A stretch of DNA of 64,000 bases from Massospora cicadina. Its lineage: Eukaryota > Entomophthoromycota > Entomophthoromycetes > Entomophthorales > Entomophthoraceae. The notes beneath the pieces are model-generated. The model saw only the letters and a list, made by a program, of their open reading frames with translations. It had not been told where the DNA came from and did no database searches. Location of the stretch: contig JAKSZP010012191.1 of assembly GCA_022478985.1 (NCBI GenBank), positions 28,152 to 92,151 on the forward strand. Direction: 5' to 3'. The position numbers and the translations under genes were made by a program. Below, piece after piece: positions 23,794 through 34,880 of the stretch. Position 1 is the first letter of the stretch. Each line of letters opens with the position of its first letter.

Positions 23794-24468
23794 TTACTGT
23801 AGATCAAAAAAGTCATCAAGGTAGGCTACGCAGAAGTGGTCCAAATAGCCACCCAGCACCGTATTAATCATTTGTTGAAATGTACTAGGTGCGTTGCACA
23901 ACCCAAATGGCATCACTAGATACTCAAATAGCCCAATTCGTGGCTTAAACGCTGTTTTCCACTCATCACCTTCTTTTATCCGTATCTGGTTGAATGCATC
24001 CCTCAAGTCAACTTTGGAAAAGATTCTAGCTCCAGACAATTGGTCACTCAAGTGATCAGCATCAGGTAAGGGATACCGGTTCTTTATGGTTATATCATTG
24101 AGCTTCTGGTAGTTTATACATGGCCGTAGTCCACCATCCTTCTTACTAACAAACAACAAGGGTGATGAACAGGGAGAGCGGGAAACCCGTATGAACCACT
24201 TCTCAAGCATTGTATCCAGATATTCTCTCAGGGCAATTTGTTCCCTCTTATTGCAACTATAAATAGGTCCATGGGTGGGCTGCTTCCCTTCTAGTAAATC
24301 AATTGCGTGATCAAAGAATCCATGAGCTGGTAGTTGCTTAGCCTCCTCCTCTCCAAAAAGTAAAGCCCATTTTGAGAGATACTCAGGAATCTTTTCTTTG
24401 CAAGGCTCCAATGGACCAACCTGATTTACAGTTGTGGACATGTCCAAACCTTTATGCTCTTCTAACAC
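23794..24468 (-). pseudogene. E reverse transcriptase
   Basis: A 224-aa frame has LLFVSKKDGGLRPCINYQKL, RYPLPDADHLSDQL, FSKVDLRDAFNQIRIKEGDE, EYLVMPFGLCNAPSTFQ and catalytic AYLDDFF. These are the classical chromovirus RT blocks in order, with no internal stop. It is the best-preserved coding segment in the window. Confidence 0.93.
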
Positions 24469-25646
24469 ACACTCAAGGAGCTTATCCTTTAGCTTAATTG
24501 TGATAGAGTTCCGTCCATAATTGTGCTGAAGTTCAACCTGTGTCCACCAAGGATACCCAAGAATTACAGGATGGGGTGAACTACGCAGGACTCAAAACTC
24601 AACTTTCATTTTGACTTACCCCCAAACTTCAAGTCAATGTGACGTGAGCAGCGGTAAGCTAAAGACTGTTCATCATTTCCCAAGGTTACTTTTATCAAAG
24701 GTTTCTTTGCATGCAAACCCAGAATTTTAACTGCATGCTCTGAGATGAAGTTCCGTGAGGCCCCACTGTCCAACAAAGCCATAGTTTTCAAACACTTATT
24801 TCCAACATGTAAGTTCACACTTAATAATTGATAAGACTGAGTATCATTCTTTAATGAGGAAACGATGGTCTGTGGGTTTCTCTTCTTGTAATTCCCTTGA
24901 ATACAGAATTCTTTTGGTCCGCCAACACTCACCATTAGATTCTGTGTGATATCAATAACTTCTTTAATGGCAACGTGTTGGGATGATGTCTGATTAATTC
25001 CGCTAAGCGGCTTCCTAACCCTTGTCTGGAGTAAAGTGCTCCCATTTCTTCATCTAACTCTGTCTTCTGAAAGATATCCAGGAACATCTTTATGTATACC
25101 TAAACAGTTTTCCCTTCTTGCTGAAAATTCATCAAGGCTATCCTTGTCTCTAATCTGGTGTTAGTGTGGGTTGCTGCTGCTAACAATTGACTTTTGAATT
25201 CCTCATATTTTTAGTGCACACATTATCATTCTCTTTTTTAGTACTAGATGGTACACATTATCATTCTCTTCTAGGTTACTTATAAACCAACTCAGCGCAT
25301 CACCAGTGAGTTGTGAACCCACTTACATAATTTTCCGTGCATCATCTGAATAGGTCTCAGGATAAGCTTTAAAATATGCCCCCAACAACGTAAGACCTTC
25401 TTTCACTTAAGCTAAAGATAATTTCTTTTGTAAGAGAACTTTAGGGTAAGTCATAGGTGTATGGTTGGCCACACTAACTGTCTGCACTTGACTGGGTCCT
25501 ACTTCCCTTTATAAGTTCTTTTATCTTTCTTTACTGGGGAAAACATCCGCACCAGCAATTGGTAACTTCCCATCAACAAGGCATATATCAAAGCCCCCAA
25601 TAATAAAAACGCGGTGGGATATTTATTGTAAATAGTGGCGGTCAAA
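24469..25646 (-). pseudogene. E gag and protease
   Basis: Frame 24,606-24,935 holds an intact retropepsin core, MALLDSGASRNFISEHAVKI. Upstream (24,940-25,600), broken frames include MNFQQEGKTV-like gag sequence. A 17-bp non-LTR micro-insertion lies at 25,236-25,252. The sequence after the 5' LTR is atttgaccgccac, so E does not use the tggtgctc primer site of A, B, H and J. Confidence 0.75.
25236..25252 (-). mobile_element. 17-bp micro-insertion of a non-LTR 3' end
   Basis: ttttagtactagatggt sits between two perfect 18-bp copies of acacattatcattctctt (25,218-25,235 and 25,253-25,270). Its reverse complement ends ctagtactaaaa, as do the C4/C5 termini and the insert at 54,381. Confidence 0.8.
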
Positions 25647-25647
25647 T

Positions 25648-26279
25648 TTTCAGGAACTGGTGTACTTTTGACCTGGTTGGGGGTAGCTAACCATAAGTTA
25701 GCATAACCAAGGGGTTTATCCAGTATGATAAGGACACTAGAGGTGTCCAGTTATAGAGAATGGTGGGTAAGCTGGTATGGGAATTTCCTAAAGATATGGT
25801 TTAAAAGGGGAAAGTTATAAGAGAGTTTCTTGTAGGCTGGGGTGGTAGATTGGTATTGATAACACTTTAGTAAACAAATTTAATAGTGTTTGCATTATAA
25901 GAATAATTATATTGACCGCTAAGATTAAACAAAATGAATGCCTTGGTTTTATATACCATCCAACTTCCTGGACTTACCTAAGCTTAATTGATTTTAAACA
26001 GTGCACTATTCTTCTCTGGAGCTTATGGGATTGCATCTTGCATGTGATTTTGAAAGGCAGTAGGAATTGTCTCAGTCTTATCATAAATTCGTTTTGGTGC
26101 AATTAATTGACTGAATACTATTGCAAATGAAGTGATTTGAATGATAAATCGAATATTTTCACTACAATCATTAATTTGATATGCAATTATTCAATCTAAC
26201 TTCATCACATATCATATTGATATGACTGACAATATCTATATTCTCAGGAATTCCACTAATGTCAGGATTTACCCTGATA
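25648..26279 (-). repeat. E 5' LTR
   Basis: 632 bp, about 97% like its partner by eye. The terminal bases differ (tttcagg for tgtcagg, cctgata for cctgaca). Confidence 0.95.
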
Positions 26280-26517
26280 CTAATACTCTAAATCTCACAT
26301 TAAGGCTATTGCAACTACATGGCTCAGGCCAATTATGTCAACATCAATATAATCCAAATATTCTATCAAAAACTTGGGCTGAATTCTCTCGCAGATTCAG
26401 ACCAATTGTCACTGCACCAAAGCTTGGCAATTAGTACTGAATAATTGGGATCAATCTTAATAACTAGCATAAGAAATCATTTGGGGATTGACATGAAGAT
26501 AATGTCTAATAATATGA
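26280..26517 (+). other. A1 3' untranslated region, right of E
   Basis: AT-rich and without a coding signal. It joins the segment ending at 20,833 and runs into the A1 3' LTR. Confidence 0.55.
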
Positions 26518-27303
26518 TGGACAGATAGATATTAAAACGTAATCAATTTCACGCCCTTGGGTGAAATTTTTATGTCAATTTTTGTAATTGGCATGATAGT
26601 GCTTGCACATGGGCCACCTAAATGGTAGTACCTAGTGCTATAAAGAGAGGCCTTCCAACGTCCCAATTAGGGGTACATCAACTACTTCAATTGATGCAGA
26701 AATTTCACATAAGATGTATTTCTTCAGCAGTATGATGAAACTTAAATCAAGAGGATCCTAGGACGATTTTTCATGTTCTTATTGCAATTTTTGTCCCTGA
26801 ATCCCCCAATTTTAAGAGTAAATTGCCACTAATAAACCTAACAATAGGTCTCAGTTGTATCAGTTTAAGGGCCAAACTGAGGTGGAAAATAATTTGTTGT
26901 TATTGCATGCTTGAATGTGGCCAGGAGATTCCCTAAAGGTATAAATACTGGCGTCTGGCCTAATGAATGTTATCAAGTATATATCATACAATTAAAGATA
27001 TATTTACTTTATCTCATTCTTAGTTTTTATAAGAGTCCTTTATTTGGAGAGTGTTGACAAGCTGGAAGTGCCAAACACACAGCTTGTACCTTTGCCTGCC
27101 TAAGAAGAAATTTCGATTATGAATGGAAAATTAAGCTCAAAATCAACCAGAAGAGTCGTTGCTATTTTAATACACCTAGTGAGTTTCCAAACGGTCCAAA
27201 TACTGTAAGACACTGGCAAAATTGAGATTCATTTGGCTGAACTTTGTCCCAGTTAAGTGTTCAGGAATCTAATTATCAAGTGAGTGATACTCATAATTTA
27301 ACA
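26518..27303 (+). repeat. A1 3' LTR (uninterrupted)
   Basis: About 786 bp from tggacagatag to tttaaca. It is the intact reference for the LINE-split 5' LTR (about 793 bp once L and one duplication are removed). A minus-strand relative lies at 58,972-59,700. Confidence 0.88.
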
Positions 27304-29310
27304 CCACCTGTCAGCTTGGGTTGCGGCTCACCAGTTGACTTGTCCCAAAGGATTGGAGCTGTTGGTGAAGCTTGCAGATCTGGTGCATAAGTGCTCCCAC
27401 TACTCAATGAGGATGGGAGTATTATGTTTTGGTCTTTGTTGCGAGTACCTCCCCAGCTTTGCATTAAAGTGATCCATGCTCATCACAATCCATAGGCAGT
27501 TGGTCACCCCGGCATGAAAAAGTGTCTCAACTTGGTGAAACAAACATACAATTGGCCTGGAAATCTCCAAATATAATACTGCATAGATAGTAAGTTATGT
27601 GACCTGCGTACATGCAAAATTGGACAGCTCTAGATGAAACAGACTTTTACACCCACTGCAACAGGCCGAGGGGCCATGACTTTGGTGCAAGTTGATTTTA
27701 TAGTTGAGCGTACTACTTTAAATTGCCACAATGAAATCATTGTCACTGTATAATGGTTCACCAAATTCGCTTAGTATATCCACTGCTCAACTTCTGTCAT
27801 CTCAGAGGAAACTGCTCGCCTGTTTGTCTGCCACGTTTTTCTATGTTTGTCTTACCCCAAGAGGTCATGAGCAATAGGGTACCGCAGTTCATTGAAAGCT
27901 TTTGGACAGCCCTTCTGTCCATTATGAAAATTTAACCATGTTAATCCACTGTATATCATCCCTGTTGGATCTTGGCGATTCCATGTGTACCTGTTGAAGG
28001 GTTTTTTGCACAGGGTTTTAGCCATTAAACAATTGGAACGGATGATGTGACAATCAGCTGTTCCTCAATACACTTGCAAACAATTGATATATATATATAA
28101 TAAATGGGAGAAATGTCCCTTAAACATTTCTTTATTTTGATATAATAAATTGGAGGATCTTCCTATAGTCTGCTCCCTCTTTTCTTCTTCTTTTCCTTCT
28201 TTTCTACTCCCAAAAGACCTCTTTTTCCAGTCCCCTTGTTTCCCTATAATCCAAGTAACCTCAGTCAGTACTAATTCTTTTTGCTTAGTATATTCATTTT
28301 GCCATATTCTCATTGGTTTCAGCTTGTTGTTCTTCAATTTTTATCATCCTAATTTGAGGCAATTAAATTTTTCACTTGTTAAATGTCAACATCGCCTTAT
28401 TGCCCTATTTTGAAGGCAATCTGATATGACCCATTATAGCCCCATTAATTCTTCATCCTAAGGTGATCAATTACTTATAGTTCTGAAACATCCTCAGCGG
28501 ATTCTGTCCACTGAACCTTCAGCATAATTCCTCCAATGATTCACTTAGTCATAATGGTGACTTGTCGTACAGTAATATAGATTTGCAACAATCCCCAATC
28601 AGATGGTCAGACAGAATGCGTTAATAAAATCCTGGAGCAGTACCTCCAATGTTATGCCACCGCTTCACAGGACACCTGGGCGTATGATCTTCCATTGGCT
28701 CAGTTTGCCTACAATAATGCCTCACACGCCTCCACAGGGGTTTATCCATACAAAGAAATGTTGGGGTACAACCCTTCATTCACTCCTGGTCCCTGTCTTT
28801 GTTCTGAGGTTCCCACAGCAGATGAGCATTTTCAACAAATCCGGGCTACAAAGTCTTTGGTCTGCAAATACCTTACCAAAGCAATTGCTGACTATAAGCG
28901 ATTTGCTAAACAAAAGCGCCTGCCCGCTCCAAAAATAAAGTTAGGTTTGCAGGTAATGCTTGACACCCACCACCTGCACATCAAGGCCCTTCACAGAAGT
29001 TTGCCAGTAAGCAACCAGGTCTTCATGATGTTGTTGAAGATTTGGGTAATGTCATATTCCGTTTAGCATTCCCACCACACTGAAAAAGCACATGGTTTTC
29101 CACACGTCCCAGCTTTCTCCCTTTACCAGTACCCCGCCCAAGGATCCTGAAATCGTTGCTTTAGAGGATTCAGTCAAATCAGAGGTAGACATAATTCTGA
29201 CATCATGCCAGTCTGCCGCTTGGTTCAGTACCTGATGGCTTTGAAGGGGTTCCCTTCATACAAAAACAGCTGGTTCAGTGCTTGTAATTGCGTCAACTGT
29301 TGAAAGTTGG
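27304..29310 (+). mobile_element. Gypsy remnant F: integrase and chromodomain
   Basis: The integrase zinc domain appears as ALKVIHAHHN and AVGHPGMKKCLNLVKQTYNW at 27,460-27,560. The core has VMSNRVPQF (second D now N) near 27,860 and TVYHP joined across solo LTR M to QSDGQTECVNKILEQYLQCY (E present). 28,695-29,066 continues the core and tail. KKHMVFHTSQLSPF near 29,085 and RLVQYLMALKGFP near 29,220 are the chromodomain approach and chromodomain. The 5' two-thirds of F is not in the window. Confidence 0.85.
27963..28590 (-). repeat. Solo LTR M inside the F integrase
   Basis: 628 bp, starting tgttgg and ending gcaaca, flanked by a perfect 5-bp duplication atccc (27,958-27,962 and 28,591-28,595). 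Removing M and one duplication rejoins the integrase frame exactly. Its layout and several blocks (catcctaaggtgatcaa, ttttgccatattctcattgg) resemble B LTRs, so it probably belongs to a related family. It contains a short at-dinucleotide run near 28,090. Confidence 0.9.
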
Positions 29311-30325
29311 TGGAAGTATTCCATATGGCAAAACTCAAAGCCATTTTCTCTCCTCTTAAGGTCACTATGATTATAGCCATCAAACTTTCCAAGGCTTACA
29401 CTAATATTGCATTGGCTTAGTTCCCCGGCGGCAGTGCTTCACCCCTTCCCAAAGGAAAGGGTAATGTAAGCATTGGACAAGAACCATTCCTTTTAGTCAG
29501 AAGCAATTCCCATTCCACTCAAAAAAATGTCTGAGGCTGGCTCCTGTGCCTCTCACCACCCAGGGCAAAATGGCCCATATGGTGGATGAGAAGTGGGTAA
29601 CGGCATACCCCCTGAGGGTTGCATTACATCTCCCAGCGTTATCCTCCACCTTATGGTGGAAAACATTTGGAGGGTTTGCTGAGAGGTGGTAAAATTGTGA
29701 AAAACACCTCAAACCAGCCAATATATGCCATTATGTCAATATCACACCTTCCCCCAGCAGGTAAAGTGGTGACCAACCCCTTCCCCACCAACTGAGTCCA
29801 GCCTTATGTGGCTTGGCCCTGGGTGAAATCTGCCATCTGCCCAAAATGTAGCCGCCATAGCAAATGCATGCATGCAATGGAAAAATTAAATTCAAGTAAC
29901 AAGACCAAAACAAATTTGGCTAAGCGTATGGACCTATGTCAGTTAAAAATGTGATCTGGGAACCCAATCCCACAGCTTAAGTTGATTTTATTCCTGATGG
30001 CAGTTGCACAAACAATGCAATTTACCCCATAAAGCTTAAAAACAGCGGTCTCCAATAGGTAACATTGTCACTCCATTTTCTTAAATTCCCCCATTTTTAA
30101 ATAAAATTGATCAAACCCCACAAAATTTTGGGTTTAAGTGTTTAATTACAAATTAAAAAGTGTGATGATATCTGGTCTAAGCACCCCCTGGCTGACCTTC
30201 ATGGCTGGTTTACTCATTATTAACATTTAGATTTGGACAGATGTGCATGCGGCATTCTGGCTTGGGTTTTGGGTGGTAACTCACCCAGAGTTCCAGGTCA
30301 GACTTATTATAATTATCAGCGAGCT
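29311..30325 (+). mobile_element. ORF1-like element G1
   Basis: The frame opens at 29,323 (MAKLKAIFSPLKVTMIIAIK) and continues through shifts to TTQGKMAHMVDEKWVTAYPL near 29,560 and a cysteine-rich AWPWVKSAICPKCSRHSKC near 29,815-29,860. The end (about 30,225-30,320) reads GILAWVLGGNSPRVPGQ, matching GILACFLGAYTSRLAGQ at the end of G2. It may be a non-LTR ORF1 related to the C family. Function is not established and boundaries are approximate. Confidence 0.6.
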
Positions 30326-30469
30326 CCATGACAGATAGGTTACTCAAATCAGCCATTGGGACAACATTGTCAATGCTGATTAGGTCCTTGTTGGGGAGCC
30401 CTATGTAAGTCCTGGGGAACGTCACCTGGCTGTTAATAGGGCCATTTTCCTGTTCCCAAGTAAGAAGAC
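30326..30469 (-). pseudogene. A2 protease-RT linker fragment
   Basis: Encodes GLPNKDLISIDNVVPMADLS, matching LLNKDLFSINNIVPMDNLS of A1 (about 17,755-17,815). Confidence 0.8.
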
Positions 30470-31855
30470 ACCAAAGAGGATGGCGGTACCTATTGTTACT
30501 CAGGGCGATCTCGCTCACATAGTAGATGAGCAATGGGTAACAGCTCTTCCGCTTCAGATCCCACCCCCAGTACCCACACTCACCTTGGCAGAACTGTTAC
30601 AGGGAAGTAGTGAAATTTGTGCCAAGATTGTCAAATTGAAATCAGCCAGATCTAATTCGAGTGGCAATCTGGCCAATGCCTGAATCTCAAATGGACAGAA
30701 AGGCATGAAGACTGAGGTATCAGCTGGAACGCCTGACAGTTCCAAAATTGATCAATATGCCAATCAAACAAAGCACCTTCCTACCAAAGTCATCAGGGAT
30801 CATCCTTGTCAATCAGGCTATAGCATTGGGCGCCATCAATGAGGGTTTGAAGCCCCATGTTGGCAATTTGGGCGTTGTGGCCAATGCAATGCCACTGACT
30901 GAACAAATGGTCCAGCAACCAAGTGTGGGCGGGTTGGGCGTCCCAAACCCGTTCCCAACCAAATGAACCCGCCCCTATGTGGGGTGGCCTTGGGGGATTC
31001 CTGTTGCTCGTTGGGCCAAACACTGTCATGCCAACTGTCAGAAACATTGCTGAGCCTCAGTTTGGATGTTTAAGGTTGAACTGACAGTGACTTGGCCCAC
31101 CGCCAAATTTTGCAATGTCAGTTTCCATGGAACAAACCCACCCATTCCCAAACAATTCGCTGGTTAGGTCAAAATTGAGGGTCCCAATCCCAGCTTGTCA
31201 CTACCTTAATCAACCAATATTTAATCAGTTGCATAGCACTGAGAAAATTGTTGGTTGATTTTTTTCCTTTTCCTTAAATAAAAAATTTTGCCAAAAACCC
31301 AAACAATTTTTTATACGTATTACGCCTTCTGACTGCATCCCTGATGGCGTTTCCCTGGTGGCCTGTCAGTCCATATACCAGATGGGCTCTACCAGTACTC
31401 TTGGTCACTATGGCCCCCTCCGTCATCAATTGGATTCAGTGAGTCCAGTATTTTTTGGCTTTACAACTCTGTTATTGCGAACTTCCAGTACCAGTACACG
31501 GGCATCTTGTGGCCTTACGTCCACCAATTGCAAGAAAGAATATGTCTCCTTACCGCCCCAGTTGAAATGACCCCATTTGCCAAAGAACTCATTGAAACTA
31601 TCTCTGGGATCCCACCCCCTGCAGCAAGGCCCCCTGGTTCAGGAGTGGGCTCACTATGGTTTGTCATCAGGATCATGCTCACTGTTGTGCTGCACCAACA
31701 GTTCGTCATTTCCCAATGCCCAGCTCCATATCAAGTCATTTGGTCGGCAATGCCTCTGGCATTCTGGCTTGCTTTTTGGGTGCTTACACATCCCGACTGG
31801 CAGGCCAGTCAAACTTCTTCTGCCATTTCCATGACACCCTATTTTGATTAAAGTT
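30470..31855 (+). mobile_element. ORF1-like element G2 inserted in A2
   Basis: Near its left end is VTQGDLAHIVDEQWVTALPL, matching G1. A cysteine-rich segment (RPYVGWPWGIPVARW, then CHANCQKHC) lies near 30,970-31,050. A distal frame at 31,507-31,851 includes WPYVHQLQERICLLTAPVEM. The end reads GILACFLGAYTSRLAGQ. It separates two A2 pieces that are contiguous in A1, which supports insertion. No clean target duplication was identified. Many stops. Confidence 0.65.
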
Positions 31856-32170
31856 TTTAAACTTGTGAAAATATCTGATTTTTATAGTAGGAAACAGATG
31901 CAGAAAGGTAATTATCTGATGCTTTTGATGTTAATAGGGCGTTATTGTAGCTTTTTACATAATATGTGAATTTATACATGGCCTTGAATAATGATACCAG
32001 GTGCAATGTTTGGCTCAAATAATGATTTAGACCAGGGTTATTAACTTTTTCCATAAAATTCTTATGGAATTTTAACTCTCAGTACAGTAGGGACAATTAC
32101 TTAGCCTCCTGATAGTGTAGTGATGTTTTTGATTTGACCAAAGAGAAATACCATTTGACTTACTAATATT
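31856..32170 (-). pseudogene. A2 linker between H and G2
   Basis: The minus strand contains PWSKSLFEPNIAPGIII, corresponding to WSKSLFEHNFDPGIIIL of A1. Further upstream, tctttggtcaaatca aligns with A1 9,598-9,613. This shows that A2 continues across element H. Confidence 0.8.
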
Positions 32171-32677
32171 TGTGAGCTATCATGATATCTACCCAAATTG
32201 GAGTTTCAGATGAATGGATGACGTGATTTTTATCTAAACTGTCAGAATGGCTGAAACCATTAATGGATCATCTTTAATTAAATTCCAGTCCTCTAGATAT
32301 TGGGGATATACTTGACTAATTTCAAGCCCTAATATTGGGCTCAAACCTGATCTATGCGGCGAATAAATCACAATACAAAATGAGAAAAGAATTTAGCTTA
32401 GTATGCATGGGGATTGACCAAGAAAACCCCATATAAGATGTTTTCTAAGAAATAGACTTTACTCTCTCTTTTCACTATTTTTTAAGTTGAATTGGCCTTC
32501 TCCATTTTATTTAGGAAGTAATAATAATTATAATTTTTGATTCCAGAGACGTCAACCTGAGTAAAGACTTTTCAGTTAAGGAAAGTAAATAGTATAAATC
32601 CAGTACTTAGGAACTTTGGATTTCCTGGCCTTATAATTTTTAAAGGGACAGGTGGTCTAAACCCCTTGGTCTTGACA
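32171..32677 (+). repeat. H 5' LTR
   Basis: About 507 bp, tgtgag to cttgaca. Extra bases near the start relative to the 3' LTR make the left edge tentative. Confidence 0.8.
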
Positions 32678-32681
32678 AAAC

Positions 32682-32689
32682 TGGTGCTC
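32682..32689 (+). promoter_or_regulatory. H primer-binding site
   Basis: Perfect tggtgctc, four bases after the LTR end. Confidence 0.7.
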
Positions 32690-34090
32690 CCTTCCAGGTT
32701 TACCCTGAGTTCACAGTGAAACTATCACTACAATGAACAATAGTGATCTGGCGTCAGATCCCTCTTTAGATAGAGGAATGTCTTAAACTCTTGGTTAATC
32801 TCCCAGCTATAATGTGCGGGATAAAGCAACAAATTCTCACCCCTGAGCAAAATCAACTTAAACCTTGAGATGCTACTACTGATCTAAAAAATATGGCAGT
32901 TAGCCCCTCTTGTTGCCACCAAATCAGCCCTTTATGCCGCTCATGATCAGGTTGAATCAATAATTAAAGATATCAACAAATTACAAAGTCAGATGGACGC
33001 TCTTCACCCTCATTTATCTCCCAGTGATGGCTGTTCCATATTTAGGTGTAAATGAACCCCTAGTGTCAATTCACGTCATTTGACTTTTAACTCCCCCAGT
33101 GGCACGTTCAAAATGTTGTTCAAAGATAAGTAAGTCCCAGGTGAAGGACGTATCTTCTCTTTTATATTTTGTTATAAAAATACCATGAGGGAAACTACCA
33201 ACACCCAACGGTGCAAACACCTAATTAACTGTCTTAGTTTTGTAGCTCAAGACATTATGGTAACTCATCTAGTGCATTAACAGACTTGGGATGACGCTAA
33301 GTCTGCTTCTCTTTGGTAATTTGGGAGCAAATTAACTTTATCCGACCAAAAGTAATCTTTTATATACATAAGCCTTCTTTTAGGAAAAATATTCACTGAG
33401 TTTGCTCACCATTTTTACCTTTAGTTTCAGACTTTGGTTGCTGTAAAACGTCTTACTTTAGATGATGCTATCACTGCTTTATTTTTGGCGTTTAAAAATA
33501 TTTCTAAAATTCTAATTTATCTTAAAGCGGTAAAGTCCTAATGGACGTCTTTCCTCCATATCAAAGAAGCCATTTTGTAGATTCTGGCCGATTTAATCAA
33601 ACCCACTGGGCCCTCTCACTTTAATTATAAGCCTCATCCCCAAGTGCTAGTGATTAAACCCATCAAGTCGCATACCTCTGGATTATCATGCACTTTTTGC
33701 AAAAGAAACAACCATACTGTAGACACATTTCACATCTTTCTACATAGGTTAGCAAAAGATCAATCAGTATAGGGTAGGAGGCTCCCTATGCTGACAACAA
33801 TCAAGTGCCCCAAAACCATTAAAATACCTCCAAACTTAAGCCCAGCACCTCAGGATGCTTTTTATAAGCGGCACCTGCAGAAGTTGATATAATTTTCCTA
33901 TCTAATGGTATAAAGATCTCCAGCTTTCATATTTTTATGTTGGCAGTTACCCAAACAAAGTTTAGTGGTAACCTCCTCTATGGAATTCACGAATTGGCAG
34001 ATTTAACTTTTAAATGCATTGAACATCCTCAAGCTTGGCTTTGGCAGAATCCTCCACTTGCTTTGCTACAAAATTTCTGATGTCAGTTTA
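32690..34090 (+). pseudogene. H gag
   Basis: Degraded frames include a helical stretch ALYAAHDQVESIIKDINKLQ near 32,930, and TWDDAKSASLW near 33,290, comparable to the A1 capsid block. At 33,689-33,733 the knuckle-like segment reads CTFCKRNNHTVDTFH, where the last expected cysteine is phenylalanine. Stops are frequent. Confidence 0.65.
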
Positions 34091-34880
34091 CTAGCTGTTA
34101 AATCCAAGTTTGGATCTTTGGTGGTTTGAGTAGAGGTAGTCATACATAAGGTTAAAGTCCTGGCAATAATTGACAATGGCTCCCCAGTTAACGTTATTTC
34201 CACCCAACTTATCCAGAAGATAAAAATGGCTCCAGACTTGATTCATGAAGCTGAATATGGGACGGCCGGTAATCAATCAACTAAGGCTATAGGAGCTTAT
34301 TCTGCCTTACCCCTCCAATTTGGGAAACTTTTAAATACTTCCCCAGCCATTGCATTAAAAGAGGGTACTATTGAGTTGCTTATTGGTGTCCAACTGATGC
34401 TGGAGTTTAACTGCGTCATCAACCACAAAGAAAAATGCTTGTCCCTACTAATGTATCGAATCCCATTAATATTCAAAATCCCCATAAAAAGTAAAGGAGC
34501 CCCAAAGAAACAAACATACCTCCTTAGTTATCCATCCTCCAAATTGTAAGTTGATTATCATGCCTTATGAGGAAAACTAAGTTAGCCCCCTGAAGCGGTA
34601 GATGCCAAAGATGGGATCCCTATGTTCCCCCCATCCAACTAATATACACTCTGGATCCCAAGTCATTGTGGATATGGGTAACAAGATCTATACCTCTCCT
34701 AATCAAGTTTTGGAGCTAAGTGGACACCCAAAACCTTCTATCAAATAAGCGTTGACCTTTCTGGGAATTTTGGATACTGTTTATGGGAGAATTAAACTTT
34801 TTTATTAGGGAATCTAAAAAATAAACCCTCCAAGATCCTTGGTATTCCCCTATTGCTTATGTAAAAATTATGCCCCTCTA
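34091..34880 (+). pseudogene. H protease region
   Basis: At 34,163 onward: AIIDNGSPVNVISTQLIQKI, with D-N-G in place of D-S-G (Asp codon 34,172-34,174). Frame 34,226-34,549 continues with ALPLQFGKLLNTSPAIALKE and LLIGVQLMLEF. It is homologous to J 39,680-39,920. Confidence 0.8.

Larger units (their letters stand above)
20834..26279 (-). mobile_element. Chromovirus E (Ty3/Gypsy with chromodomain), complete
   Basis: Two 632-bp LTRs (20,834-21,465 and 25,648-26,279) differ at roughly 20 positions by eye, about 3%. The left LTR starts tgtcagg and ends cctgaca; the right copy has single-base changes at both tips. Flanking ataat (20,829-20,833) and ctaat (26,280-26,284) is a plausible 5-bp duplication with one mutation. 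Internal order, reading leftward, is gag, protease, RT, RNase H, integrase, chromodomain. It is the least decayed LTR element here, but frames are still interrupted. Confidence 0.93.
88..27303 (+). mobile_element. Composite Ty3/Gypsy element A1, split by five nested insertions
   Basis: A1 is bounded by a 5' LTR (about 88-6,145) and a 3' LTR (26,518-27,303) that align along their length. Its own segments, in order, are gag (6,380-8,700), protease (about 9,100-9,600), a linker (15,554-15,598 and 17,521-17,820), RT (17,820-18,500), RNase H (18,600-19,200), integrase (19,390-20,430) and a 3' untranslated region. Insertions L, SINE, B1, C1 and E interrupt it. Four show good target duplications; that of E is 4 of 5 bases. 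All frames are broken, so the copy is inactive. The exact left terminus is uncertain because the LTRs diverge there, and no 5-bp flanking duplication of A1 itself was found. Confidence 0.85.

Noticed and set aside
28085..28105. Dinucleotide at-run as an independent microsatellite locus
   Set aside because: Short and internal to solo LTR M.
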